This document shows, piece after piece, positions 1-7,567 of a stretch of 64,000 nucleotides of DNA. The first letter of the stretch is position 1. Each line of letters opens with the position of its first letter. The notes below the pieces were generated by a model that saw only the letters and a list, made by a program, of their open reading frames with translations, searched no databases and was not told where the DNA came from. The translations under genes were made by a program, and so were the position numbers. Source of the DNA: Bacteroidales bacterium (lineage in GTDB: Bacteria; Bacteroidota; Bacteroidia; Bacteroidales; UBA932); assembly GCA_017412645.1 (NCBI GenBank), contig JAFPWX010000009.1:1-64000 (forward strand), written 5' to 3'.

Positions 1-1
1 G

Positions 2-379
2 GCATACCTACCTAAAACACCCGGTGCCGCCTATATGGTGAAAGAAATCGTATACAATTCCCAGACAAGCGAAGAAGATGTAAGCCTTTTGGTAAAACGC
101 ATATCGCCGCTATATCAAAACATATTTGACAAACTTCTTCCCCAGCAACAAAGAGTCATGTGTGCCCTGGCGGGTGAAACGGAGGGGCTCAAATTGTCTG
201 CTATCCGCAATATAACAGGGCAGGAAGCCGGAAAAATATCCCCTTACATTACCCAAATGCTTGAAAATGGCCTGATTTCCAAAGAAACTCAGTCTACTAG
301 AGGCGCTCATTATCGAATAACCGACCCCCTGTTTAATCTGTGGTTACCAAAGAGGAATGACCATTGCGGGAACAAGTAG
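2..379 (+). CDS. C-terminal part of an AAA-family ATPase (cut by window edge)
   Basis: The reading frame is open from the first bases of the window to the TAG at 377-379, so this is the end of a longer protein; the ATG at 35 is internal. The visible part has the winged-helix look of the C-terminus of prokaryotic AAA ATPases of the PF01637 type. It contains a helix with QQQRVMCALA, then the block KISPYITQMLENGLISKE, which resembles a wHTH recognition segment, and it ends in YRITDPLFNLWL, a common ending in this family. No Walker motifs are visible because the N-terminal half lies outside. Such ATPases are frequent in Bacteroidales accessory DNA. Substrate and role are unknown. Confidence 0.6.
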   Translation, partial: AYLPKTPGAAYMVKEIVYNSQTSEEDVSLLVKRISPLYQNIFDKLLPQQQRVMCALAGETEGLKLSAIRNITGQEAGKISPYITQMLENGLISKETQSTRGAHYRITDPLFNLWLPKRNDHCGNK

Positions 380-410
380 TTTCACGATAATTCACAATTG
401 TTACTAACAT

Positions 411-445
411 CGCCCTCTGAGATAGTTCAGCGGGCGTTTTTCTTG
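411..445 (+). terminator. Rho-independent terminator after the ATPase gene
   Basis: CGCCC (411-415) pairs with GGGCG (432-436). Inside it CTGA pairs with TCAG after one mismatch, and a T-run follows at 437-441. It lies 32 bp after the ATPase stop codon. Confidence 0.6.
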
Positions 446-569
446 TATTTTACCCCAGCAAAACGGCCGCAAAAACGTGGCACTTTTGCTTCCGGGATTT
501 GGCGGGATGCGCGGCGGAGATTACCTTTGCCTGTGAGAACTGACGAAGTGTTGTTTAGAATTGAAGCGT

Positions 570-941
570 ATGAAAGTCATTTCCTTCTTTACCGCCAAGG
601 GCGGAACCGGCAAGACCACGTTCAATGTCCTTCTTGCCTCCTATATCAAATATCACCTGGGCAAACGGGTGATGGTCCTGGACTTTGACTATCCGGAGCA
701 CAACCTGTCGTACATGCGGCGCCGTGACCTGCGCTACCTCGAACGCGAGGGCATCCACTATTCGGAAGAGGATTTCTTCCCCGTCGAGAGCATTGACAAA
801 ATGAGCGCCGAGGAGCTGGAAGACATTTCCAAGAGCTTCCGGGACCTTTCCGACGTGGACTACCTGATTCTGGATTTCCCCGGCTCTTTTGCGGCCGACG
901 ACCCTGTGACGCAGCTGATGGCCGATGATTACCGCAAATAA
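570..941 (+). pseudogene. Truncated ParA/TraA-like ATPase of a conjugative transposon
   Basis: The ATG at 570 opens a ParA/MinD-type protein. It has a deviant Walker A (KGGTGKTT, about residues 10-17), a FDYPEHN segment at the A' position and LILDFPG as Walker B. The protein ends after about 123 residues, whereas ParA-like TraA proteins of Bacteroides conjugative transposons are around 250 residues. The reading stops just after the Walker B region (DDPVTQLMADDY), so the C-terminal half is missing. A perfect 6-bp-arm palindrome begins 2 bp after the stop, which may mark the breakpoint. I infer a decayed remnant of an integrative conjugative element. A TTG nine bases upstream is a possible but weaker start. 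Confidence 0.7.
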
Positions 942-1166
942 ATGTTCCAATACTGGAACGTCTAACGATGATTTCGGTATCCTTAGTTTGAGTTGGACGG
1001 GTTATTCCGATTAACTCACTTACACTATTGTTTATCTCTGCACAGGAGATGAGGACTATAGCTAGAAGAAATCTTGACACTTTTTAACGATAGGAGGAGT
1101 CCCCTGTGCTTTTAAAAGCATCATTGAAGGCGCCCTTGGAAGGACGCCTTCAGTGTTTATTCTCAA
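942..1166. other. Gene-free stretch with two inverted repeats
   Basis: I see no supportable gene here. GTTCCA (944-949) and TGGAAC (954-959) form a perfect palindrome with a 4-nt spacer. GAAGGCG (1126-1132) and CGCCTTC (1145-1151) form a stem with a 12-nt loop that lacks a T-tract. The stretch looks like scar sequence between mobile-element fragments. Confidence 0.5.
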
Positions 1167-1242
1167 GAAAAGTGTAGATTGATGCCATTTCTTTTAACGG
1201 AAAAGTGTATATTTGCAATCGTAATAATAACGGAAAAGTGTA
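1167..1242 (+). repeat. Three direct repeats at 33-bp spacing over a promoter and start codon
   Basis: The 10-mer GAAAAGTGTA occurs at 1167-1176, 1200-1209 and 1233-1242, exactly 33 bp apart. The second and third copies are longer matches (AACGGAAAAGTGTAT at 1196-1210 and 1229-1243). The second copy runs into a consensus -7 box, TATATTTG at 1208-1215. The corresponding bases of the third copy provide the ATG of the downstream ATPase gene (1242). Thirty-three base pairs is close to three helical turns, so a protein could bind all copies on one face. Confidence 0.7.
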
Positions 1243-2600
1243 TGCTTCGAAGAAAGATCCAAACGAAAATCGCTGATTATCTGGAGAATGGCTCAAACAA
1301 GATTCTTGTTCTCAATGGGGCTCGCCAGATTGGGAAATCGTATATCATTCGGCATGAAGGGCAAAAACGCTTTGCCAATTATATCGAGATTGACCTGGTA
1401 GAAGACAAGAAGGGAGACCGTGTGTTTGAAGGAACACGCGGAAAGGATGACTTCTATCTTCGCTTGAGCACTATTGCCGGAGACCGGATGAAAGACAAAG
1501 AGAATACGCTCGTATTCCTAGACGAGATCCAGGCGTATCCTGAGATGCTTACACTGCTTAAATTCCTCAAGCAGGATGACCGGTTCACGTATATAGTCAG
1601 TGGCTCCCAGCTGGGCATCGCCTTGAATCAGACTCTGTCCAAGCCGGGCGGAAAAATCGAGATTGTAAAGATGTATCAGCTGGATTTCGAGGAATTCCTG
1701 TGGGCCAACAATGTGGGAGAGGAATTCATCAACCACGCCCGCGATTGTTTTGAAAAGAAGGTCCCGTTGAGTGAAGCACTCCATCGTCAGATGATGGAGT
1801 ATTTCAAGCTGTATCTTCTGGTCGGCGGGCTCCCGGATGCTGTGAATACTTTTGTTCAGACTAGGAACATCGTTCAGGTCCGTGGTGCCCAGAAGGAAGT
1901 GTACGAGCTCTATAAGGGAGATGCCAGCCAGTATGACAAGGAGCATAAGCTGAAGATTGAACGGATATATGAGCTGGTCCCGTCCTATTTGGAGAACAAG
2001 AAGAAACGTGTCCGGTTCAACCAGATCGAGGACAAGAAACAAGCCCGTGCTTCCCAGTACCAGGACGAATTCGATTACCTGGTGGCCAGCGGAATCTGCA
2101 ATGAAGTAAGAGCCATAGCCAATCCGAAGTTCCCTTTGGATGAGTCTGAAAGCAAGAACCTGCTGAAGCTCTATTTCAATGATGTGGGACTACTGACGAG
2201 GCTTCTGTATCAATATAATATAGCCGCGGTAATGGATGATCAGAATGGAGTCAATCTCGGTACCGTCTATGAGCTGGCTGTATGCAGCGAACTCTCCGCC
2301 CACGGTTTTCCCCTTTTCTACTACGACAACAAGAAGAAAGGAGAAGTGGAATTCCTGGTGAACGACTACGACAGTCTTTCCGTGGTCCCTATCGAAGTAA
2401 AATCCGGAAAGGACTTTGACCAGCATGCATCCCTTGACCATTTCGTGAACACCCCTGAGTACAATGTCAAGGAGGCTTATGTGCTGTGCAACGAAAGAGA
2501 AGTACTTAAGACGGGATTGATAACCTACCTCCCTGTCTACTATGTCATGTTTTTTGTCCCTTCAACTCCTCCGAAAGAAGTGTTGATTGACGTGTTATAA
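1242..2600 (+). CDS. AAA ATPase with DUF4143 domain
   Basis: This 452-residue protein belongs to the AAA_14/DUF4143 family common in Bacteroidota genomes. Residues 26-33 (GARQIGKS) are the Walker A motif and LVFLDEIQ is Walker B. The C-terminal DUF4143 region contains YFNDVGLL and then GEVEFLVNDY with IEVKSGK, the E-x-K pattern of a PD-(D/E)XK nuclease-like fold. I chose the ATG at 1242, which begins MLRRKIQ, a typical family N-terminus; the frame is open to 1179 but those residues are encoded by the repeated promoter DNA. Function is not established; members are often linked to mobile elements. The gene appears intact between decayed neighbours. Confidence 0.8.
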   Translation: MLRRKIQTKIADYLENGSNKILVLNGARQIGKSYIIRHEGQKRFANYIEIDLVEDKKGDRVFEGTRGKDDFYLRLSTIAGDRMKDKENTLVFLDEIQAYPEMLTLLKFLKQDDRFTYIVSGSQLGIALNQTLSKPGGKIEIVKMYQLDFEEFLWANNVGEEFINHARDCFEKKVPLSEALHRQMMEYFKLYLLVGGLPDAVNTFVQTRNIVQVRGAQKEVYELYKGDASQYDKEHKLKIERIYELVPSYLENKKKRVRFNQIEDKKQARASQYQDEFDYLVASGICNEVRAIANPKFPLDESESKNLLKLYFNDVGLLTRLLYQYNIAAVMDDQNGVNLGTVYELAVCSELSAHGFPLFYYDNKKKGEVEFLVNDYDSLSVVPIEVKSGKDFDQHASLDHFVNTPEYNVKEAYVLCNEREVLKTGLITYLPVYYVMFFVPSTPPKEVLIDVL

Positions 2601-2648
2601 TTCCTGTTTTTGCTACTTCGGCAGCAAAATCGTCCGCCTTTTTTAGGC

Positions 2649-2713
2649 GTGCAAGGATTGCCCGTTTGGCGGGAAAGGCAGTTGGATTTGTAATACAACT
2701 GCACTCCTTGCAC
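2649..2713. other. Compact three-way-junction secondary structure
   Basis: A closing stem GTGCAAGGA (2649-2657) / TCCTTGCAC (2705-2713) encloses two hairpins. One is CCCG (2661-2664) / CGGG (2670-2673) with a 5-nt loop; the other is GCAGTTG (2678-2684) / CAACTGC (2696-2702) with an 11-nt loop. All three stems are perfectly paired, and short single-stranded linkers join them. It lies in non-coding mobile DNA. It could be a transfer or single-strand origin, a recombination site or a small RNA. The sequence alone does not decide. Confidence 0.55.
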
Positions 2714-2781
2714 TCTGTGTTTATAGCCCTTTTTCTCTCTAGTTCTTTTCCCCTCTATTTTTAGCGGAAATGAGTATTAGA

Positions 2782-2830
2782 CTCTTTTACTCTTTTACTC
2801 TTTTACGCATAGGAGTCTTTGACTCTTTTA
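2782..2830. repeat. Short iteron-like tandem repeats CTCTTTTA
   Basis: CTCTTTTA is repeated three times head to tail at 2782-2805 and once more at 2823-2830. The array lies just beyond the stop codon of the DnaC-like gene. The period of 8 bp is shorter than classical iterons, so origin function is only a possibility. Confidence 0.5.
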
Positions 2831-2843
2831 CGCTTTTACTTAC

Positions 2844-3395
2844 TTACTCAATGGTTCGATAGCTCTCGTGAGAGAACAAAACGCGGGTATAGGATTCCCG
2901 GATTCTGTCCATCACCCGCTCCCCATACCTGTCTAGCAGATCTCCGTTGTCGCAATTACTGGAAAGGACTGTAATGCGCCGCCTGTCATAACGATAAACA
3001 AGAATATCTTGCAGCGGGGTACATCTGTTGCCCCAAACGACTGCGGTCTTGTCTTCGGCCCCTACTTCATCCAGAAGAAGCACGTCCACGTTGCAGCAAA
3101 GATTGTATAGCGAGTTATCGGAAGGCGGCTTGTTCATGTCTCTTATGATCATAGCCGGCGTAGTAAACAGGAGCCTGTCGGAATACCTGTCCTTTGAAAA
3201 CAAGTCTCTTAGGCAAGTCATTAGCGTTGTTTTACCGTTTCCGTATTTGCCGTAAAGCAAAAGCCCATCTCGTTGGGGCGTAAATAGCCAATACTCCTGC
3301 TGTTTGGAACCCGGAAATAAATAACTGGAACAATACCTACAACAAATGGTGCAAGGACTGGGGCACCAACGACTAGGCTCAGATACCTTCTTCAA
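2844..3395 (-). pseudogene. N-terminally truncated DnaC/IstB-like helicase loader ATPase
   Basis: The C-terminal part is a clear DnaC-like ATPase: Walker A GKYGNGKTT, Walker B VDVLLLDEVG, then the sensor-like VLSSNCDNGDLLDRYGERVMDRI, typical of helicase-loader proteins of plasmids and integrative elements. The first 30 or so codons (about 3300-3395) are cysteine- and serine-rich and do not look like the N-terminus of the family. The opposite strand there reads as the 3' end of another gene followed by a terminator. I infer a deletion junction near 3285-3300 that removed the true N-terminus. The frame stays open to an upstream ATG at 3395, but a functional product is unlikely. Confidence 0.65.
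3284..3376 (+). pseudogene. 3' remnant of a lost gene (about 30 codons)
   Basis: On the plus strand a frame runs from after a stop at 3281 to TAG at 3374-3376. It encodes a tryptophan- and asparagine-rich tail with the segment NNWNNTYNKWCKDWGTND. A near-perfect terminator follows 39 bp later. A tail plus terminator suggests the true 3' end of a gene whose body was lost at the same junction that truncated the DnaC-like gene. I do not recognise the family. Chance remains possible for so short a frame. Confidence 0.4.
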
Positions 3396-3415
3396 CTAAT
3401 ACTAAACCCTCCCCG

Positions 3416-3442
3416 CTGCCGCAGCCCCCTGCGGCAGTTTTT
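3416..3442 (+). terminator. Rho-independent terminator
   Basis: CTGCCGCAG (3416-3424) and CTGCGGCAG (3429-3437) pair perfectly around a 4-nt C loop and are followed by TTTTT. No complete plus-strand gene precedes it, only the remnant ending at 3376. Confidence 0.85.
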
Positions 3443-3550
3443 CTATTAAACAGTTTTGGATTATTGAAAAGAGTATTAAGTTTACGGAAATGGTTGGATT
3501 ATGATAGATTATTACCAAAATGGGAAAATAATGGGAAAAGGAAAAGAAAA

Positions 3551-3583
3551 AACCGCATTAGAATTGCCTCTAATGCGGTTTTT
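3551..3583 (-). terminator. Terminator downstream of tRNA-Arg
   Basis: A perfect 12-bp stem, AACCGCATTAGA (3551-3562) with TCTAATGCGGTT (3569-3580), has a 6-nt loop. An A-tract on its left reads as a T-tract on the minus strand, and a short T-run lies on its right, so it could act in both directions. It starts 6 bp from the tRNA 3' end. Confidence 0.85.
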
Positions 3584-3585
3584 CG

Positions 3586-3659
3586 TGACTCCTACAGGAC
3601 TCAAACCTGTAACCTTCTGATCCGTAGTCAGATGCTCTATTCAATTGAGCTAAGGAGCC
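3586..3659 (-). tRNA. tRNA-Arg (anticodon ACG)
   Basis: On the minus strand the acceptor stem GGCTCCT pairs with AGGAGTC (one G-T pair). The D arm is GCTC/GAGC, the anticodon stem TCTGA/TCAGA with loop CTACGGA gives anticodon ACG, and the T arm is ACAGG/CCTGT. The discriminator base is A and CCA is not encoded. ACG is deaminated to ICG in bacteria and reads CGN codons. The 3' end faces the mobile debris at 1-3550, which makes this tRNA a likely integration site. Confidence 0.95.
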
Positions 3660-3675
3660 GTGGGGCCTTACGGTC

Positions 3676-4053
3676 TTATTCTTCCGCCTTCTTGGAGGCG
3701 ATGCCCTTTTCCTTGATGCGGGCCTTCTTACCTGCGAGATTGCGGAGGTAGAAGATGCGGGCGCGGCGGACCTTACCAACCTTGTTGACGGTTATGCTGT
3801 CGATGGCGGGAGACTGGAAGGGGAAAATCCTTTCTACTCCGATGCCACCGGAGACTTTACGTACGGTGAACGTGCGGGTAAGAGGAGTGGCACCGCTGAT
3901 CTGGATGACCACGCCACGGAAGTCCTGAAGACGGAACTTGTCACCTTCCTTGATCTTGCAAGTAACGGTGATGGTGTCGCCGGCCTTGAACTGGGGATAC
4001 TTCGCAACGTTCTCGTTTACGAAAGACTCTTCTGCAATTTTAAGTAAATCCAT
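3676..4053 (-). CDS. rplS: 50S ribosomal protein L19
   Basis: This 125-residue protein has the L19 hallmarks: FKAGDTITVTCKIKEGDK, RLQDFRGVVIQ, VRKVSGGIGVERIFPFQSP and KVGKVRRARIFYLRNL. L19 sits at the interface of the two ribosomal subunits. It carries a short lysine-rich C-terminal extension (KARIKEKGIASKKAEE), as in many Bacteroidota. It is a single gene, with its own promoter at 4128-4157 and tRNA-Arg just downstream, so the two could be co-transcribed before the terminator at 3551-3583. Confidence 0.98.
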   Translation of the reverse strand: MDLLKIAEESFVNENVAKYPQFKAGDTITVTCKIKEGDKFRLQDFRGVVIQISGATPLTRTFTVRKVSGGIGVERIFPFQSPAIDSITVNKVGKVRRARIFYLRNLAGKKARIKEKGIASKKAEE

Positions 4054-4127
4054 TTTTCTAATTCTTTATCTTTCTCCTCGCAGCGTCATTCAACCGTTGA
4101 AAGAGAGGCTGCCTTCTTTTGGGGCTG

Positions 4128-4157
4128 CAAAGTTATAAATTATTTTTTACTCTGCAA
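4128..4157 (-). promoter_or_regulatory. Bacteroidota-type promoter of rplS
   Basis: On the minus strand a -33 TTG (4155-4157) and a -7 box TAACTTTG (4128-4135) are separated by 19 bp, matching the Bacteroides vegetative consensus. Confidence 0.8.
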
Positions 4158-4175
4158 GGCCGTCGGCAAGAAAAA

Positions 4176-5354
4176 TTAAAAATACCTGCTTTCTTTTTCA
4201 AAGAGTTCTTTGTCTTCCCTGGTGGGGTCCGGCTTCACGGCGCCTGAAGCGGCCAGTTTTTCAACAGCTTCCTTTTCGCTTCCGCGCAGCTTGCGGGGTA
4301 TCCAGACCAGGATTTTCACGTAGAGGTCTCCCCTGCCATAGCCGTTCACGGCTGGCAGTCCCTGACCGCGCATGCGGACAACGGTGCCGGACTGGGTCCC
4401 GGGGTCCACCCTGAGTTTCTGCGCTCCCCCGAGCGCCGGAATATCTATAGTGGTGCCGAGCATTGCGTCGGTAACCGAGATTACGCGGGTATAGAACAGG
4501 TTTGCTCCGTCGCGCTGGAGCTGGGGATGCTGCTGGATGCTCACGACCACCAGCAGGTCGCCGCTCACGCCGCCGCGCGGAGCGCTGTTTCCCTCGCCCC
4601 GGACGGTAATCTGCATGCCGTCTTCCACACCTGCGGGTATCTTGACCTGAACGGTTTCACGCCTGCGCTCTACCCCTGAACCGCCGCAGCGACGGCAGGG
4701 ATTCGACACGATCTTGCCTTCACCGCCGCACTGGGGACAGGTTTCGTAAGTTACGGTGCGCCCGAAGAGGGAGTTCACCATGCGCTGAACCTGGCCGCTG
4801 CCGTGGCAGTTGGGGCAGGTCTTTATGTCGGATTCGTTCTTGGCGCCCCTGCCTCCGCATTCGGAGCAGGGACGGTTGCGCTCGATGCTCACTTCCTTGA
4901 CGCAGCCCGAAGCAACCTCTTCAAGAGTAAGGTTCACACGCGTGCGTATGTCGCGCCCGCGCACTGTGCGGGCACCTTGGGAACGACCGCCTCCGAAGAA
5001 GGAGTCGAAACCGAATCCGCCGCCGCCAAAACTGAAGCCTCCTCCAAAGAGATTGTTGAGTATGTCGTTCAGATTGCCGAAGCCCTGACTCCAGTCCGGA
5101 CCGGCACCCGGATCCACTCCGGCAAAGCCGAACTGGTCGTACTTGGCCTTCTTCTGCGGATCGCTGAGCACGGAATATGCCTCCGAAGCCTCCTTGAAGT
5201 TCGCCTCGGCGGTTTTCTTTTCCTCATCGGTACCGGAAACCCAGCGGTCGGGATGCCACTTGAGGGCGGCCTTGCGGTACGCCTGCTTGATTTCGTCTTC
5301 CGATGCACCCTTCTGGATGCCCAGGACCTCGTAGTAATCTCTCTTATCTGCCAT
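4176..5354 (-). CDS. dnaJ: Molecular chaperone DnaJ (Hsp40)
   Basis: This 392-residue co-chaperone stimulates DnaK ATPase and delivers unfolded clients. It has the complete type-I layout: J domain at residues 1-75 with the HPD motif at 34-36, a Gly/Phe-rich linker at about 90-135, four CxxCxGxG zinc repeats (CSECGGRG, CPNCHGSG, CPQCGGEG, CRRCGGSG) at about 165-235, and a C-terminal substrate-binding domain. It lies 3 bp after grpE in the same direction, and recN precedes both. DnaK itself is not in the window. Confidence 0.97.
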   Translation of the reverse strand: MADKRDYYEVLGIQKGASEDEIKQAYRKAALKWHPDRWVSGTDEEKKTAEANFKEASEAYSVLSDPQKKAKYDQFGFAGVDPGAGPDWSQGFGNLNDILNNLFGGGFSFGGGGFGFDSFFGGGRSQGARTVRGRDIRTRVNLTLEEVASGCVKEVSIERNRPCSECGGRGAKNESDIKTCPNCHGSGQVQRMVNSLFGRTVTYETCPQCGGEGKIVSNPCRRCGGSGVERRRETVQVKIPAGVEDGMQITVRGEGNSAPRGGVSGDLLVVVSIQQHPQLQRDGANLFYTRVISVTDAMLGTTIDIPALGGAQKLRVDPGTQSGTVVRMRGQGLPAVNGYGRGDLYVKILVWIPRKLRGSEKEAVEKLAASGAVKPDPTREDKELFEKESRYF

Positions 5355-5357
5355 GAC

Positions 5358-5861
5358 TTACGCTCCTACCACTACCTTGGCATAACGGATTACCTTCCCG
5401 GAAAGGAGATAGCCTGTCTGAACCACTTCCAGCACCGTCCCCTTCTGTTCGGGAGCCGACGATGGAATCTGGGCCACCGCCTCGTGGAAATCGATGTCGA
5501 AGGGCTTGCCCTTGGCGTCGATAACCTCCAGGCCTTTGGTCTTGAGATATGCCATTAACTTATTGTATATGAGAGCCGTGCCCTCCTGGGCGGCCTTGTC
5601 GGACGAACTTTCGAGAACCTGGAGCGCGCGTTCGCAGTCGTCCAGAACGGGAAGCAGGCCCTTTATGGTGTCGGCCGAAGCAGTGGCCACGAGCGACAGC
5701 CTTTCCTCGGCGCTGCGGCGCCTGAAGGTCTCGAACTCCGCCATGAGACGGAGATAGTCGTCGTGCTCGGCGGCCAGTTTGGCCGTCAATTCCTTGACTT
5801 TAGACGCAGTTTTGGACCCCTCTGAAGGGGCCTTTGCCTTTTTTGTATCGTTTTCTGCCAT
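5358..5861 (-). CDS. grpE: Nucleotide exchange factor GrpE
   Basis: GrpE releases ADP from DnaK. The 167-residue protein has a charged N-terminus, a long helix (VKELTAKLAAEHDDYLRLMA) and the conserved core LLPVLDDCERAL, followed by a C-terminal beta domain with FDIDFHEAVAQIPS and GKVIRYAKVVVG, which match the family. It starts 71 bp after the recN stop and ends 3 bp before dnaJ, so grpE and dnaJ are translated from one mRNA. Confidence 0.97.
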   Translation of the reverse strand: MAENDTKKAKAPSEGSKTASKVKELTAKLAAEHDDYLRLMAEFETFRRRSAEERLSLVATASADTIKGLLPVLDDCERALQVLESSSDKAAQEGTALIYNKLMAYLKTKGLEVIDAKGKPFDIDFHEAVAQIPSSAPEQKGTVLEVVQTGYLLSGKVIRYAKVVVGA

Positions 5862-5932
5862 TTTTTGCTGATAATCTTAACTTTTCAGAGAATAATCAAA
5901 TCCTCTGCCAGCGCGCATTCCCTGACAAAAAG

Positions 5933-7567
5933 TCAGAGCAGCGACTCAGCGTTTGCTATCGCTTCGGGAGTAATGACCGAACCGCTGAGAAGGCGGGCGA
6001 TTTCCATTACCCGCTCGCGGCCCTCCACCCTGCGTATACCGCTGACCTCGCCCTTCTTTTCCACCACAAAGTGAGCGTTGCCCTTCGCCGCCACCTGGGG
6101 CAGATGGGTGATTGCCAGCACCTGCATGTCGGCGCCCATGGAGCAGATCATGCTTCCCATGGCGTCTGCAGCGCTGCCGGAGACTCCGGTGTCGATCTCA
6201 TCGAAAATCATCGTGGGCATGCCGGCGAAACGGGCCATCTCGGCCTTGAGGCTCAGCATGATGCGGGACATTTCACCTCCGGAAGCGCAGCGGGCCACGT
6301 CCTGGACATTCTTTCCACTGGCGGAGAAACTGAAGAGCACGGAATCCCGGCCTGCGGGACCGTCTTCCGCGGGGAGCACTTCCGCCGTGAAGGCGGCGCG
6401 GTCCAGTTCGAGGCTGCGCAGCCTTTCGAGAATCGCGTTGGCGAAGCCCGGAGCCGCTTTGCTGCGGGCGGCGGTAAGAGATGCTGCTAGCGCATCGTAT
6501 TCCTTCGTGGCTGCTGCCATCTCCTTATCGATGGCGGCCAGTTCGTCTTCGAGGGCGGTGGAATCGAAAAGCCTGCGGGAATAGTCTTCCCGAAGGGCGA
6601 TGAGTTCGTCTACGGTACCGCAGCCGAAGCGGCGGAAAAGCTCATAGAGCAGCCCCATCCGTTCTTCGACAGCCTCAAGGCGCCCTCCCGACACATCCAC
6701 TTTTTCAGCGGCGGCCTCGACGGTTTCGCGCACGTCCTCCAGTTCTATACGGGACGAGCGCACCCGCTCCGCCAGGTCCGCGGCTTCCGGCATCCAGGCC
6801 GAGAGTTTTTCAAGCAGGCGGCCTGCCTCGCGCAGGGCTCCGTCCACACCGGGTTCCCCGTCAAATGCCGCGAGAGTGCCTTCGAGAGCTGTGCGCACAT
6901 CCTCTGCATGCGAGAGAGTGCCGTGCTCCGCCTCCAGCGCTTCCATTTCTCCGGGAACGAGCTTCGCGGAATCCAGGGCGTCGAAACGCGCCTGGTTGTA
7001 GTCGCGGTCTTCGCGCAGACGATCCAGCCGTTCAGATACTTCACGACGACGGTTTTTAAGCCCCTGGAGCCTTTTCCATGCGGCCTCACACTTAGAGCGG
7101 AGTTCCGTATTGCCCGCAAAATAGTCGAGCACCGAGAGCTGCCAGCGACGGTCAGAAAGCAACAGGTTGTTGTGCTGGGAATGGATGTCCACAAGGGCCG
7201 CCGCACATTCGGAGAGAACTCCCACGTTCACCGGGGAATCATTCACGAAGCAGCGGGAACGGCCGGTGGAATAGAGGACCCTTCGAATCAGCAGGCTGCC
7301 GTCCGGATTCCATTCCACGCCGGCGTCTTCCAGCATTTCCCGAAGGGAATCGTCAGGAGTGGCGAACTCCCCTTCCACCACGCAGGTATCCTTTCCGGCG
7401 GAGATGAGGGAGGCGTCTCCCTTTCCCCCGCCGAGCAGGCCCAGCGCGCCGAGCAGGATGCTCTTGCCCGCACCTGTCTGGCCGGTAATTATGCACAGAC
7501 TCCCCGGAAACTCTACGTCCAGGGAGTCTATAAGCACGTAATTCTCTATGTGGAGGGAGCGCAGCAC
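5933..7567 (-). CDS. recN: DNA repair protein RecN
   Basis: RecN is an SMC-like ATPase that acts early in double-strand-break repair. The N-terminus has LHIENYVLIDSLDVEF and Walker A GQTGAGKS. Coiled-coil arms follow, and the C-terminus has the ABC signature SGGEMSRIMLSLK and Walker B TMIFDEIDTGVSG. At 544 residues it is a normal family length. The start is GTG (7565-7567), whose G is shared with the TAG stop of rpoZ, which suggests translational coupling. Confidence 0.97.
   Translation of the reverse strand: MLRSLHIENYVLIDSLDVEFPGSLCIITGQTGAGKSILLGALGLLGGGKGDASLISAGKDTCVVEGEFATPDDSLREMLEDAGVEWNPDGSLLIRRVLYSTGRSRCFVNDSPVNVGVLSECAAALVDIHSQHNNLLLSDRRWQLSVLDYFAGNTELRSKCEAAWKRLQGLKNRRREVSERLDRLREDRDYNQARFDALDSAKLVPGEMEALEAEHGTLSHAEDVRTALEGTLAAFDGEPGVDGALREAGRLLEKLSAWMPEAADLAERVRSSRIELEDVRETVEAAAEKVDVSGGRLEAVEERMGLLYELFRRFGCGTVDELIALREDYSRRLFDSTALEDELAAIDKEMAAATKEYDALAASLTAARSKAAPGFANAILERLRSLELDRAAFTAEVLPAEDGPAGRDSVLFSFSASGKNVQDVARCASGGEMSRIMLSLKAEMARFAGMPTMIFDEIDTGVSGSAADAMGSMICSMGADMQVLAITHLPQVAAKGNAHFVVEKKGEVSGIRRVEGRERVMEIARLLSGSVITPEAIANAESLL

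Noticed and set aside
398..688. 96-codon plus-strand frame between the ATPase and the ParA remnant
   Set aside because: It overlaps the terminator and the 5' part of the ParA-like gene in another frame and has no family resemblance.
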